Assembly: GCA_013289585.1 (NCBI GenBank)
Contig: JABCZR010000005.1
Coordinates: 110,117 to 174,116, forward strand
DNA from: Acidobacteriota bacterium
GTDB lineage: Bacteria > Acidobacteriota > Terriglobia > Acidiferrales > UBA7541
Length of the DNA: 64,000 nt
Reading direction: 5' to 3'
The first letter of the stretch is position 1, and each line of letters begins with the position of its first letter. Below, one piece after another: positions 1 through 8,853 of this stretch. Both the position numbers and the translations under genes were made by a program. Under the pieces are notes generated by a model. The model worked only from the letters and a program-made list of their open reading frames with translations. It did no database searches and was not told where the DNA came from.

Positions 1-810
1 CTGGCGACGCTCCGAGATCGCAGCATCAAAAAGCCCATGAAAATTATTTACGGGATGCTCTCGATGGGCTGGCGCGGTTCGGCGCGGCACTGGCATCGCT
101 ACCAGTCGGCTTATCTGTTGCTGGCCGGACTGGCAACGCCGCTGGTTCTTTCCGTGCACACGGTCGTGAGCTTTGACTTCGCGGTGGCGATCGTTCCCGG
201 CTGGCACACCACGATTTTCCCGCCGTACTTTGTCGCCGGGGCGATTTATTCCGGTTTTGCCATGGTTTTGACCATTGCGATTCCGCTGCGCAAGGCCTAC
301 AACCTGGAAGACTTCATCACCATGCGCCACCTGGACAACATGGCCAAGGTCATGCTGGCCACCGGGCTCATTGTTGCCTATGGGTACTTCATCGAATTTT
401 TCATGGCGCTTTACAGTGGAAACAAATTTGACGTTTTCCTGGTGCAGCAACGGCTTCACGGTCCCTACGCTCCGTTTTATTATGCGCTGATCTTGTGCAA
501 CATCCTGACGCCGCAACTGCTCTGGTTTTACAAGATGCGCCACAATGTCGCGGTCCTCTTCATTATGTCCATCGTTGTGAACATCGGCATGTGGTTGGAA
601 CGATTCGTGATCGTGGTGATCAGCCTCACGCGTGACTTTGTGCCCTCGGCGTGGGGCCGGTACAGCCCGACGTTTTGGGACTGGGCCACTTTTATCGGAA
701 CCATGGGAATGTTCGTCACGCTCATCTTCCTGTTTGTGCGCGTGCTCCCGGCGATTTCCATCGCGGAAATGCGCGAACTGGTGGCGGAGACGGCGGAGGA
801 AGAGAAATAA
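1..810 (+). CDS. actC: Alternative complex III subunit ActC (NrfD-like), 5' truncated
   Basis: The reading frame is open from the first base, so this is the C-terminal 269 residues of a longer protein (the family is usually about 450-480 residues). At least six hydrophobic membrane segments can be read, with polar loops such as RKAYNLEDFITMRHLDNMAK that are typical of NrfD/PsrC-type quinol-interacting subunits. In alternative complex III, ActC is a membrane subunit that works with the iron-sulfur subunit ActB and the cytochromes ActA and ActE to oxidise quinol and pass electrons to an oxidase. The stop codon overlaps the next start (TAATG), so it is translationally coupled to actD. The downstream order actD-actE-actF-oxidase supports the identification over other NrfD proteins. 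Confidence 0.9.
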   Translation: MATLRDRSIKKPMKIIYGMLSMGWRGSARHWHRYQSAYLLLAGLATPLVLSVHTVVSFDFAVAIVPGWHTTIFPPYFVAGAIYSGFAMVLTIAIPLRKAYNLEDFITMRHLDNMAKVMLATGLIVAYGYFIEFFMALYSGNKFDVFLVQQRLHGPYAPFYYALILCNILTPQLLWFYKMRHNVAVLFIMSIVVNIGMWLERFVIVVISLTRDFVPSAWGRYSPTFWDWATFIGTMGMFVTLIFLFVRVLPAISIAEMRELVAETAEEEK

Positions 811-1352
811 TGCTGCACCGCTCTCACATTTACGGCGTGATGGGTGAGTTCAGCAGTCCCGAAGAGCTCATTCACGCCGTGGAGAAAGTGCGCGAAGCGG
901 GCTACCGGCGCGTCAACGCCTATTCGCCGTTTCCCGTGGAAGGGCTTTCCGAAGCGCTTGGCTTGAAGCGCAACATGGTGCCCCTGATTTGCCTCATCGG
1001 GGGACTTACCGGGGGCCTCGGCGGTTTTTTCTTCCAATACTGGGTGGCGGTGATCGCGTATCCGCTGAATATCGCAGGCCGCCCGTTGAATAGCTGGCCT
1101 GCGTTCATTCCTGTTACGTTTGAGCTGACGATTCTCGGCGCGGCGCTCTCCGCCGTTCTGGGCATGCTCGCGCTGAACAAACTGCCGCAGCCGCACCACC
1201 CGGTTTTCAATGTACCGCGCTTCACGCATGCGTCGTCAGACCGTTTCTTCGTTTGCATCGAGGCCAAAGACCCGAAATTCCATATCGCGGAATCCGCGCG
1301 CCTCCTGCAGGAACTGCATGCGCACCATATCACCGAGGTGTCCGATGATTAA
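810..1352 (+). CDS. actD: Alternative complex III subunit ActD
   Basis: This 180-residue membrane protein starts at the ATG that overlaps the actC stop, giving MLHRSHIYGVMGEFSS. It has a soluble N-terminal part with the motif AYSPFPVEGLSEALG near residues 38-52, two transmembrane segments at about 58-80 and 95-120, then a soluble tail (residues 140-180). This DUF3341-type architecture is the one found for ActD between ActC and ActE. It carries no cofactor motif and is a structural subunit of the quinol-oxidising complex. A longer upstream in-frame start exists, but it would lie inside actC and is not credible. The 3' end overlaps actE by 8 bases. Confidence 0.9.
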   Translation: MLHRSHIYGVMGEFSSPEELIHAVEKVREAGYRRVNAYSPFPVEGLSEALGLKRNMVPLICLIGGLTGGLGGFFFQYWVAVIAYPLNIAGRPLNSWPAFIPVTFELTILGAALSAVLGMLALNKLPQPHHPVFNVPRFTHASSDRFFVCIEAKDPKFHIAESARLLQELHAHHITEVSDD

Positions 1353-1974
1353 CACCTCGCGGATCCTGATCCTTGCTTGCATTGCTGCGTGCCTGGTATT
1401 CGGCGCCGGTTGCCAGTATCTGCACCAGGACATGGCCAACCAGCCGAAATACACGCCGCTCGCGCCGTCGGATTTTTTTTCCGATGGCCGTTCGGAGCGT
1501 CCGCTGGCTGAAAACACTGTGGCGCATGGTTCGCTTGCGAACGACGAGCTTTTGGTGCCCAAGGATTCGAACGCGTTTCCGCTTCCAGTAAACGAGGAAC
1601 TCCTCGAACGGGGCGAGGGGCGCTACAAAATTTTCTGCACGCCGTGCCACGGATTGCAAGGCGACGGCAACGGCATGATTTCTATGCGCGGCTTTAAGCA
1701 TCCACCTAGTTTTCATCAAGACCGCTTGAGGCAAGAGCCGAATGGCTACATCTACGACGTGGTCGCCAATGGGTTCGGCGCAATGTACGGGTACTCCGCG
1801 CAGATACCTCCCCGCGATCGCTGGGCCATCATCGCCTATGTCCGTGCGCTGCAGCTGAGCCGCAACGCAAAGGCCGCTGATCTTCCGGCGGAGCTCCGCG
1901 AAAAGCTGAATCAAGGCGACGAGCACAAGCAGGAATCAGGAAGCAAGAAGGATTTGACGGGAGGCAGCAACTGA
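1345..1974 (+). CDS. actE: Alternative complex III mono-heme cytochrome c subunit ActE
   Basis: This 209-residue protein starts at an ATG inside the end of actD. Its N terminus is a lipoprotein-type signal (hydrophobic residues 7-20 ending GAGC, Cys23), so it is probably lipid-anchored on the outer face of the membrane. One heme c site is seen, FCTPCHG, with Cys98, Cys101 and His102; the Met in GAMYGY is a good distal ligand. This is the mono-heme cytochrome of alternative complex III that passes electrons from the complex towards the caa3 oxidase. Its stop overlaps the actF start by one base (TGATG). Confidence 0.92.
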   Translation: MINTSRILILACIAACLVFGAGCQYLHQDMANQPKYTPLAPSDFFSDGRSERPLAENTVAHGSLANDELLVPKDSNAFPLPVNEELLERGEGRYKIFCTPCHGLQGDGNGMISMRGFKHPPSFHQDRLRQEPNGYIYDVVANGFGAMYGYSAQIPPRDRWAIIAYVRALQLSRNAKAADLPAELREKLNQGDEHKQESGSKKDLTGGSN

Positions 1975-3161
1975 TGGCTGCGCAGGAATATCGGGCGCCG
2001 GAGAGCATCGGCCGCCTGCAACAGCGCGCGCTGTTTGTAGGAGGCGTCGCATTGCTGGTTTCTCTGCTTGGGGTGATGCGCACGCCGGGACTTTTCTATC
2101 AATCCTATTTGATGAGTTTCATGCTGATCTGCGGCTTGACGCTTGGCTCACTGGGGCTCCTGATGTTGCAGCACCTGACGAGCGGCCAGTGGGGCATTAT
2201 CATTCGGCGCTCGCTGGAATCGGCCACGCGGACGATTCCTCTGCTCGCCGCATTTTTCCTGCCGATTGCTTTATTCGGCATGCATCACCTTTACAGCGCG
2301 TGGCTCGACCCGGAAGAGGTAAAGAAAGAGCCGCTGTCAGATTTTCAACAAAGGTATTTGACAGCCGGCGGCTTTTACATGCGCGCGGTGATTTATTTCG
2401 CAATCTGGCTGCTCTTGATGTACCTCTTTAACCGTTGGTCGGAAGAGCAGGACGCCAACCGGGAAGACCGCGCTCTGCGCCGCCGCTTCAAGATGTTCGC
2501 CGGCCCCGGCATTATTCTTTACGTGTTTGCGATGAGCTTTGCGGCCATCGACTGGGTCATGTCGCTGTCGCCGCACTGGGCTTCGACGATTTACGGTTTC
2601 CTCTTCGTAGCCGGGCAGTTGATTTCCTCGATGGCGTTCATGATCGCCATCGTAGTGCTGCTCGCGCGCACCGAGCCTTTCGCGAGCGTTTTGCAAAAGC
2701 GCCATCTGCACGATCTGGGAAAACTGCTCCTGGCGTTCGTCATGCTCTGGGCATACTTCGATTTCTCGCAGTTGCTGATCATCTGGTCGGGGAATCAACC
2801 CGAGGAGATCAGTTTTTACCGCACGCGGCTTTATGGAGGCTGGGGAGTGGTTGCTGTTATCGTCCTGGTCTTCCACTTCTTCGTGCCGTTTTTCCTGCTG
2901 CTGTCACAGGACGTAAAGCGCAACGCGAAGGTGCTCCCGAAGATCGCCCTATGGCTGATCTTTATGCGCCTCGTCGATCTCTTCTGGATGACGCGGCCGG
3001 AATTTACCTCGCAGGCCGCGCCGACGTGGCTCGACATTGTCCTGCCGCTGGCGCTCGGTGGATTGTGGCTGGGCTTTTTCGCGTTTCATTTGAAGCAGCA
3101 CCCCTTGTTGCCTCTGGGCGACCCGAAACTTGAGGAGGCCATTGAGCACCATGAGCACTGA
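1974..3161 (+). CDS. actF: Alternative complex III integral membrane subunit ActF
   Basis: This 395-residue polytopic membrane protein has about ten hydrophobic segments. ActF is a shortened paralogue of ActC found at the end of the act gene set; the sequence AAIDWVMSLSPHWASTIYGF (about residues 183-202) is characteristic of the ActF family. It contributes to the membrane domain proposed to bind quinol and support proton movement. It is translationally coupled to actE through a TGATG overlap. The C-terminal tail is His/Glu-rich (EEAIEHHEH) and overlaps the next gene. Confidence 0.9.
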   Translation: MAAQEYRAPESIGRLQQRALFVGGVALLVSLLGVMRTPGLFYQSYLMSFMLICGLTLGSLGLLMLQHLTSGQWGIIIRRSLESATRTIPLLAAFFLPIALFGMHHLYSAWLDPEEVKKEPLSDFQQRYLTAGGFYMRAVIYFAIWLLLMYLFNRWSEEQDANREDRALRRRFKMFAGPGIILYVFAMSFAAIDWVMSLSPHWASTIYGFLFVAGQLISSMAFMIAIVVLLARTEPFASVLQKRHLHDLGKLLLAFVMLWAYFDFSQLLIIWSGNQPEEISFYRTRLYGGWGVVAVIVLVFHFFVPFFLLLSQDVKRNAKVLPKIALWLIFMRLVDLFWMTRPEFTSQAAPTWLDIVLPLALGGLWLGFFAFHLKQHPLLPLGDPKLEEAIEHHEH

Positions 3162-3618
3162 GTCTCACGAACATGGCCTGGGCACGGGCGAAGAACCGCG
3201 CCACGCCGACGTTTCGTTTGAAAAGAGCGACGTTCAGACCGGGTCTATCTACGGCTATTTATTGGCACTGGGGCTCGCGGTCGTCGTATCCATGGCGATT
3301 TGCATTTTCATTTTTCGATTCACCATGAATTTTGCGGCTTCTTCCGATACGCCTCCACCGCCTTCGCGAGCGGTGCTTGGCCAGGACTATCGGGCGCTTC
3401 CCCCGGAGCCTCGGCTTCAAGGCGTTCCCGGACACACAACCGATCCCCAGCAAGACATGCGCGACAAATTAAAGGCCGACAACGAAGAGAACGAACAGAC
3501 GCGTTGGATCGATCGAGGCTCCGGCATCGCCCAGATTCCTGTGAAAGAGGCGATGAAGATTATTGCGGAAAAAGGATTGCCGGCGGTTCCCGCGCCGCCC
3601 GCGGAGAAAAAGAAGTGA
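3151..3618 (+). CDS. Uncharacterised single-span membrane protein of the ACIII-oxidase operon
   Basis: I do not recognise a named family. The start chosen is the ATG at 3151, preceded by GAGGAGG at 3132-3138, giving 155 residues. A polar His-rich N terminus (about 1-35) is followed by one transmembrane helix (about residues 38-62). An external Pro-rich stretch (about 70-80) follows, and a conserved-looking segment near 125-145, TRWIDRGSGIAQIPVKEAM. It lies between actF and the SCO gene in the same polycistron, overlapping actF by 11 bases. A role as an accessory or assembly subunit of the ACIII-caa3 assembly is inferred from position only. Confidence 0.8.
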   Translation: MSTESHEHGLGTGEEPRHADVSFEKSDVQTGSIYGYLLALGLAVVVSMAICIFIFRFTMNFAASSDTPPPPSRAVLGQDYRALPPEPRLQGVPGHTTDPQQDMRDKLKADNEENEQTRWIDRGSGIAQIPVKEAMKIIAEKGLPAVPAPPAEKKK

Positions 3619-3622
3619 TGCG

Positions 3623-4501
3623 ATGAGGAAAGTTCGCACCATCCTCGGAATAGCAGCACTGTTGCTGGCGGCGTCTGCTCTGCAGGCGCAGACCGTCCCT
3701 GGCAACCTGGGCCCGACGGCTGCGACCATGCCGCCGGCTTTGCAAAACGTCGGGTTCGAGCCGCAACTCAATGCGCAGATGCCGCTCGACCGTTCCTTCC
3801 GCGACGAATCCGGCCGCAGCGTGCAACTCCGCGAATACTTCGGGCAGAAGCCAGTCGTCCTGGCATTCGTTTATTACGGTTGCCCGATGCTTTGTAATCA
3901 GGTTCAGCAGGGCGTTGTCGGCACGCTGCGCATGCTCTCTTTCAATCCCGGCCGCGACTATGAAGTTGTTTTCATCAGCTTCGATTCGCGCGAAACACCG
4001 GAGATGGCCGCGGAAAAGAAGAAGGCCGCGCTCGCGCATTTCCGCCGTCCGGAGACGAATTCCGGCTGGCATTTCCTCACCGGTTCGCAGGAATCCATCG
4101 ATGCGGCAACGCACGCCGCGAATTTCCGCTATAACTTCAGCTCCAAGACGAATCTATTCGCTCACGCCAGCGGGGTGATGGTGCTCACGCCCGATGGCCG
4201 CATCTCCCGATATTTCTACGGTGTCGAATATCCCGGCCGGGACATGCGCCTCGGCCTCGTCGAAGCTTCCGAGGGAAAAATCGGCACGCCCATCGACCAC
4301 GTGTTGCTCTTCTGCTACCAATATGATCCCACTGCAGCCACGTATAGCGCCGCGATCCTCAAGATCATTCGCCTGGGTGGCGTCCTGACCATTCTTTGTA
4401 TCGTCGGGGGAATTTTGATTTTCCGCCGCCGCGATGCCCGTCTGCAGCAGGCGAAGCTTCGGCAGACATCCGGCAGTTTCGCAGAAAGAGGAGCTCACTA
4501 A
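3623..4501 (+). CDS. SCO1/SenC/PrrC-family copper chaperone
   Basis: This 292-residue protein starts at MRKVRTILGI and has an N-terminal signal sequence (about residues 5-22). The thioredoxin-like SCO domain contains the copper-binding CxxxC motif in YGCPMLCNQ and the partner histidine in LFAHASGVM. A C-terminal transmembrane helix (about 250-270) is followed by a basic tail, so it is tethered to the membrane with the copper site outside. SCO proteins deliver copper to the CuA centre of cytochrome oxidase subunit II, which is encoded immediately downstream. The gene begins 5 bases after the preceding stop. Confidence 0.93.
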   Translation: MRKVRTILGIAALLLAASALQAQTVPGNLGPTAATMPPALQNVGFEPQLNAQMPLDRSFRDESGRSVQLREYFGQKPVVLAFVYYGCPMLCNQVQQGVVGTLRMLSFNPGRDYEVVFISFDSRETPEMAAEKKKAALAHFRRPETNSGWHFLTGSQESIDAATHAANFRYNFSSKTNLFAHASGVMVLTPDGRISRYFYGVEYPGRDMRLGLVEASEGKIGTPIDHVLLFCYQYDPTAATYSAAILKIIRLGGVLTILCIVGGILIFRRRDARLQQAKLRQTSGSFAERGAH

Positions 4502-4504
4502 GCC

Positions 4505-5488
4505 GTGCAGTCGCAAGTGCCACTATATCCGGAGCAGGCGTCCAACTTCGCACCACATGTGGACAACCTGATGCTTTTTATTACGCTGATCTGCCTCTTT
4601 TTCGCGGTCGCCGTAACCGTGGCGATTATTATTTTCTTCTTCAAATACCACCGCAAAAAGCCCGATGACGTCGGAGTTCCCATCCACGGAAACATGATTC
4701 TGGAAGCCGCGTGGATGATCGTGCCGCTGATCCTCGCGATGGCCATGTTCGGCTGGGGCGCCGTCGTATACGTGGATTACCGGCGCGCACCGCAAGATAC
4801 GCTGGACATTTATGTCATCGGCAAACAATGGATGTGGAAGGCGCAGCAGCCAAACGGGTTGAAGGAAATCAATGAACTGCACGTTCCCGTGGGGAAAGAT
4901 GTTCGCCTGATCCTCGCGAGCGAAGACGTCATCCATGACTTTTACGTTCCCGCGTTCCGGGTAAAAATGGACGTCGTCCCGGGCCACTACAACACCATGT
5001 GGTTCCGTCCCACGAAGGCGGGGCGTTACCATTTCTTCTGCTCCCAGTATTGCGGCACGAATCACGCGATTATGGGTGGCTGGGTTACCGTCATGGAGCC
5101 ATCTGAGTATGCCGCGTGGCTTTCCGGCACGTCTGGCAGCGGCGGCAATCCTGTTGTAGCCGGCGAAAAACTCTTTACAGAGAAGGCCTGCGCCACCTGC
5201 CATGTCGGCGCCGGTGTGGGCCGCGCGCCATCGCTGAACGGCGTCTACGGCGCAAAAGTACTTCTGGCTGATGGCTCCACGGTGATTGCCGACGAAGCTT
5301 ACATTCGCGAATCCATTTTGCAGCCCAACGCCAAGATTGTGGCCGGGTATCAGCCGGTGATGCCCACATTCCAGGGACAAGTGACGGAAGAGCAGATCCT
5401 CGCTCTGACCGCGTATATCAAGTCTCTGCAGTCGCAGCCGGTGCCCGAGAAGGGCTCCGGAGTCGCGCCGGCCACGGAGAAGAAATAA
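4505..5488 (+). CDS. ctaC: Cytochrome c oxidase subunit II, caa3 type (fused cytochrome c)
   Basis: This 327-residue protein uses a GTG start. Two transmembrane helices (about 21-47 and 65-90) precede the cupredoxin domain. CuA ligands are visible: His144, Cys179, Cys183, His187 and Met190, in FFCSQYCGTNHAIM. A C-terminal cytochrome c domain carries CATCH at 229-233, which makes this a caa3 oxidase: electrons enter through the attached heme c instead of a soluble cytochrome. No N-terminal lipobox is seen. It sits between the SCO chaperone and subunit I, as expected. Confidence 0.96.
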   Translation: MQSQVPLYPEQASNFAPHVDNLMLFITLICLFFAVAVTVAIIIFFFKYHRKKPDDVGVPIHGNMILEAAWMIVPLILAMAMFGWGAVVYVDYRRAPQDTLDIYVIGKQWMWKAQQPNGLKEINELHVPVGKDVRLILASEDVIHDFYVPAFRVKMDVVPGHYNTMWFRPTKAGRYHFFCSQYCGTNHAIMGGWVTVMEPSEYAAWLSGTSGSGGNPVVAGEKLFTEKACATCHVGAGVGRAPSLNGVYGAKVLLADGSTVIADEAYIRESILQPNAKIVAGYQPVMPTFQGQVTEEQILALTAYIKSLQSQPVPEKGSGVAPATEKK

Positions 5489-5491
5489 GTC

Positions 5492-7168
5492 ATGAGTACG
5501 ACGACACTGCCAGCGCCGGTTCACAAAATGCCGCGCGAGGACTACCTGAACGCCACGTACGGGCTTCGCTCGTGGCTGCTCACCACGGACCACAAGCGCA
5601 TCGCCCTGCTGTACCTTGGATCGGTCACGGTTTTCTTTTTCATCGGCGGCCTCTTCGCTACCATGATCCGCATCCACTTGCTCACGCCGAATGGGTTCCT
5701 GGTCACCCCGGAAACCTACAATAAACTCTTCACCATGCACGGCGTGGCGATGATTTTCTTTTTCCTGATTCCCTCGATCCCGGCCGTGCTGGGAAATTTC
5801 CTGATTCCCCTGATGATCGGCGCCAAGGATCTCGCCTTCCCGAAGCTGAATCTTCTGAGCTGGTACATCTATCTCGTCGGCGGCTGCTTCGTGCTCTATT
5901 CCTTCGGTACCGGCGGCCTGGACACGGGCTGGACGTTTTATACTCCGCTGAGCAGCGTCTATTCGAACTCCGCGGTCACGCCGGCCGTCATCGGCATTTT
6001 CATCAATGGTTTCTCATCGATTCTGACCGGCCTCAACTTCATCGTCACCATTCACACCATGCGCGCGCCCGGCATGACCTGGTTCCGGCTCCCACTTTTC
6101 GTTTGGGCGCATTACGCCACCAGCCTTGTCATGGTACTGGGGACGCCGGTTATCGCCATCACGTTGCTTCTTGTTGGCCTCGAGCGGATGTTTCACTTGG
6201 GCTTTTTTAATCCGGCGCTGGGCGGCGATCCCATCCTGTTTCAGCATCTCTTCTGGTTTTACTCGCACCCAGCCGTGTACATCATGATTCTTCCCTCCAT
6301 GGGTGTGATCAGCGAGATCATTCCCACGTTTGCGCGTAAACCGATCTTTGGATATTCCTTCATTGCTGGGTCGAGTATCGCCATCGCCGTCATAGGTTTT
6401 CTGGTTTGGGCCCATCACATGTTCGTCACGGGCGAGTCTACCTACGCCGCGCTGACGTTTTCCTTCCTCAGCTATCTGGTGGCGATTCCCTCCGCCGTGA
6501 AGGTGTTTAACTGGACCTCGACGCTTTACCAAGGCTCGATCTCCTGGGACACGCCGATGATCTATGCCTTCGGTTTCATCGGGCTCTTCCTCATCGGTGG
6601 CCTCACCGGACTTTTTCTCGCCTGCCTGGGCCTGGACATCCACATTCACGACACCTATTTCGTTGTCGCCCACTTCCACTACATCATGGTCGGCGGCGCG
6701 GTCATGGGTTACGTAGGCGGCCTGCACTTCTGGTGGCCGAAGATCACCGGCAAGCTCTATCCCGAAGTCCTGGCGCGCATTGCCGCGGTGACACTATTCG
6801 TCGGCTTCAACCTGACTTTCTTTCCGCAATTCATGCTTGGCTATATGGGAATGCCGCGCCGCTACCACACCTATCCGCCGGAGTTCCAGGTGCTCAACGT
6901 GTTATCCACCGCAGGCGCTTCGATTCTCGCGCTGGGCTACCTGCTCCCCATGCTCTATTTGACCTGGTCCATGCGTTACGGCCGAGTCGCGGGACCAAAT
7001 CCCTGGCCGGCCACCGGACTCGAATGGAAGACGGCTTCGCCTCCTCCAACGGAGAATTTCGATGTTACGCCGGAGGTTGACTGGGAGCCGTACGACTTCA
7101 GGAATCGGCCCGATCTCGGCCTGGCAGCAAGCGGGCCATTGCCCGCACCTGCGCACGGAGACGATTAG
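5492..7168 (+). CDS. ctaD: Cytochrome c oxidase subunit I (heme-copper)
   Basis: This 558-residue, twelve-helix subunit is the catalytic core that reduces oxygen to water and pumps protons. The CuB/Tyr cross-link motif is present as [15 protein letters not shown], the CuB histidine pair as WAHHMF, and the heme ligands as [17 protein letters not shown], typical of A-type heme-copper oxidases. It starts 3 bases after subunit II. The final 45 residues are hydrophilic and Pro-rich. No frame disruption is seen. Confidence 0.97.
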   Translation: MSTTTLPAPVHKMPREDYLNATYGLRSWLLTTDHKRIALLYLGSVTVFFFIGGLFATMIRIHLLTPNGFLVTPETYNKLFTMHGVAMIFFFLIPSIPAVLGNFLIPLMIGAKDLAFPKLNLLSWYIYLVGGCFVLYSFGTGGLDTGWTFYTPLSSVYSNSAVTPAVIGIFINGFSSILTGLNFIVTIHTMRAPGMTWFRLPLFVWAHYATSLVMVLGTPVIAITLLLVGLERMFHLGFFNPALGGDPILFQHLFWFYSHPAVYIMILPSMGVISEIIPTFARKPIFGYSFIAGSSIAIAVIGFLVWAHHMFVTGESTYAALTFSFLSYLVAIPSAVKVFNWTSTLYQGSISWDTPMIYAFGFIGLFLIGGLTGLFLACLGLDIHIHDTYFVVAHFHYIMVGGAVMGYVGGLHFWWPKITGKLYPEVLARIAAVTLFVGFNLTFFPQFMLGYMGMPRRYHTYPPEFQVLNVLSTAGASILALGYLLPMLYLTWSMRYGRVAGPNPWPATGLEWKTASPPPTENFDVTPEVDWEPYDFRNRPDLGLAASGPLPAPAHGDD

Positions 7169-7184
7169 TCATTTGGCTTTCTTG

Positions 7185-7208
7185 TTGGGGCGGACTTCAG
7201 TCCGTCCT
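7185..7208 (+). repeat. GC-rich hairpin in the ctaD-ctaE gap
   Basis: The 68-base gap between subunits I and III contains a 9-bp stem (7188-7196 with 7199-7207, one G-T pair) built on GGGCGGACT/AGTCCGTCC with a minimal loop. No T-run follows directly. It may be a processing or attenuation hairpin that sets the ratio of oxidase subunits, or a REP-like element. Which of these applies cannot be told from one copy. Confidence 0.5.
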
Positions 7209-7236
7209 GCTGTTGACTTAGGAATAGGAGCACCGA

Positions 7237-7968
7237 GTGCATCGCACCGGAGAGCTGTACGGACATTTTGAAACGCTGGAGCAGCAGAAGGATTCCGCTG
7301 CGTTGGGCATGTGGATTTTCCTGGTCACCGAAGTTTTGTTCTTCGGCGGCCTGTTCCTGACCTACACCATTAATCGCCACGCGTTCAGCGTCGCGTTCGG
7401 CGCCGCCAGTAACACGCTGGACTTGAAACTCGGTGGCGGCAACACGGTCGTGCTGATCCTCAGCAGCTTGACGATGGCTATGGCAGTCTGGTCGGCGCAG
7501 GTGGGCAAGAAGCAATGGGTCAGTATTTTTCTGATCGCGACGCTCGGTCTCGGCACCATATTCCTTGGCGTCAAGGTCATCGAATACAAGCAGAAGTTCG
7601 ACCATCATCTGATTCCCGGCTCGAGCTTCGATATGCGGTACCACTCCGAGCATCCCGGGCCTAACGATGATCCAAAGGAAATCGCCGCCGAGAAAGAGGA
7701 GCTGGAAAAGGCTTTTGCTGTAGACCCGGACATCAACGCCCACGCCCAACTTTATTTTTCGCTGTACTTTGGAATGACCGGCTTGCACGCCCTGCATATG
7801 ATTGTCGGCGCAGGCTTGCTGCTCTGGCTCATCAAGGGATCCTTTGCCGGTCGCTACACGCCGCAGTACAACACGCCCGTCGAAATCGTGGGCTTGTACT
7901 GGCACTTCGTCGATATCGTTTGGATCTACCTGTTCCCGTTGTTATATCTGATTGACCGGCACCAGTAG
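7237..7968 (+). CDS. ctaE: Cytochrome c oxidase subunit III
   Basis: This 243-residue protein uses the GTG at 7237, with GGAATAGGAG at 7221-7230 as the ribosome-binding site. The subunit III signature is seen in ALGMWIFLVTEVLFFGG near the N terminus and in GLYWHFVDIVWIYLFPLLY at the C terminus. About five hydrophobic segments are present. A hydrophilic insertion of roughly 45 residues (about 125-170, with DDPKEIAAEKEELEKAF) separates the third and fourth helices and makes the protein longer than typical 200-210-residue bacterial homologues. It stabilises the subunit I core. Confidence 0.94.
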   Translation: MHRTGELYGHFETLEQQKDSAALGMWIFLVTEVLFFGGLFLTYTINRHAFSVAFGAASNTLDLKLGGGNTVVLILSSLTMAMAVWSAQVGKKQWVSIFLIATLGLGTIFLGVKVIEYKQKFDHHLIPGSSFDMRYHSEHPGPNDDPKEIAAEKEELEKAFAVDPDINAHAQLYFSLYFGMTGLHALHMIVGAGLLLWLIKGSFAGRYTPQYNTPVEIVGLYWHFVDIVWIYLFPLLYLIDRHQ

Positions 7969-7989
7969 GAGAGTTTGGGAGAGCACTCC

Positions 7990-8319
7990 GTGTCCGAACA
8001 TATCGTTTCGCCGAAAATCTACTTGGTTATCTTCCTGACGCTGATGGCCGGCACGGCCGCCACCGTATGGGCGGCTTATCACAACTTCGGCGCTTTCAAT
8101 ATCGTTATCGCGCTGGCCATCGCAACCTTCAAGGCCACGCTCGTCGTGCTCTACTTCATGCATGCGCGCTACAGTCCGAAGCGCACCCAGCTTGTAATTG
8201 TCTGCTCCATCTTTTGGCTCGCCATTATGCTGGTCCTCACCCTCGCGGATTACCGCACGCGCGGGATGCACGAGAGCCGGCTCGCACCTCCGTCCAATTC
8301 GAATCTCGTTCGTGCGTAG
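7990..8319 (+). CDS. ctaF: Cytochrome c oxidase subunit IV-like small subunit
   Basis: I prefer the GTG at 7990 (109 residues), preceded by GGGAGAG at 7978-7984, over a TTG fifteen bases upstream. Three transmembrane helices are visible. The sequence ATFKATLVVLYFMHARYSP is typical of the prokaryotic COX4 family (caa3 subunit IV), which helps assemble or stabilise the CuB site. It is the last gene of the respiratory operon; no further same-strand gene follows for more than 500 bases. Confidence 0.9.
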   Translation: MSEHIVSPKIYLVIFLTLMAGTAATVWAAYHNFGAFNIVIALAIATFKATLVVLYFMHARYSPKRTQLVIVCSIFWLAIMLVLTLADYRTRGMHESRLAPPSNSNLVRA

Positions 8320-8853
8320 GCGAATCTTCTGAAATTTCATGTCGGTTCTGGCACCGGTTGCGCGAGAGTCCGTTGCGGCTTCCTCGAAACACACCTTCGC
8401 CGTGTTCGGTGTTGATCGGGGTGTGGTGGGGTAATCGGCGAAAGTGATAGGGGGAGTAGCGAACCGGCCCAGCCCTCAATCCCCTAAAGGGATCCTCGGC
8501 TCGCCTCCCCCACGCGTTTTGAAGTGCAAACCCTTCGCCATACCTAAACCTTTTGTTTTCAATAAACTGGCGAATGAATTCTGAGTAAAAAGCTCTACCT
8601 ACCCCGCAAAATTACCTGCCTGCCCTCACCGTAGTACTACCTGAAACGAAACTGTCCCACCCTTCTTTTTTTAGCTGTTTCCCTGCTCATACTCTTCCTC
8701 GCAGGCTTGGGCGTCATTTCAAGCCTCTCTATTTAAAAGACTTATTACGCCGCCTTGACCGCCGCGAACACTCCCTGTTATTGTAAAAAGTTATTCTGGC
8801 CTCAGTCTGTCCGCTGGGTGTCAGGGCTCCTGTGGAGGGAGCGCTTTCGACTC
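8320..8853. other. Intergenic region, ctaF-uvrA, with an imperfect inverted repeat
   Basis: No gene was found in these 534 bases. The main structure is a long imperfect inverted repeat: GGGGGAGTAGCGAACC at 8450-8465 against GGCTCGCCTCCCCC at 8498-8511. Inside it is a smaller ATCCC/GGGAT hairpin (8479-8493). It could act as a transcription stop after the oxidase operon, although a clean T-run is missing. The remainder is less GC-rich and holds a candidate uvrA promoter near 8755. Confidence 0.45.
8755..8783 (+). promoter_or_regulatory. Candidate sigma70 promoter of uvrA
   Basis: TTGACC at 8755-8760 and TTATTG at 8778-8783 are separated by 17 bases and lie about 70 bases before the chosen uvrA start. 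The -10 match is moderate. No LexA-type box was recognised. Confidence 0.3.

Noticed and set aside
528-1229. Long minus-strand reading frame opposite actC-actD
   Set aside because: Basic, low-complexity composition and complete overlap with conserved respiratory genes; a shadow frame.
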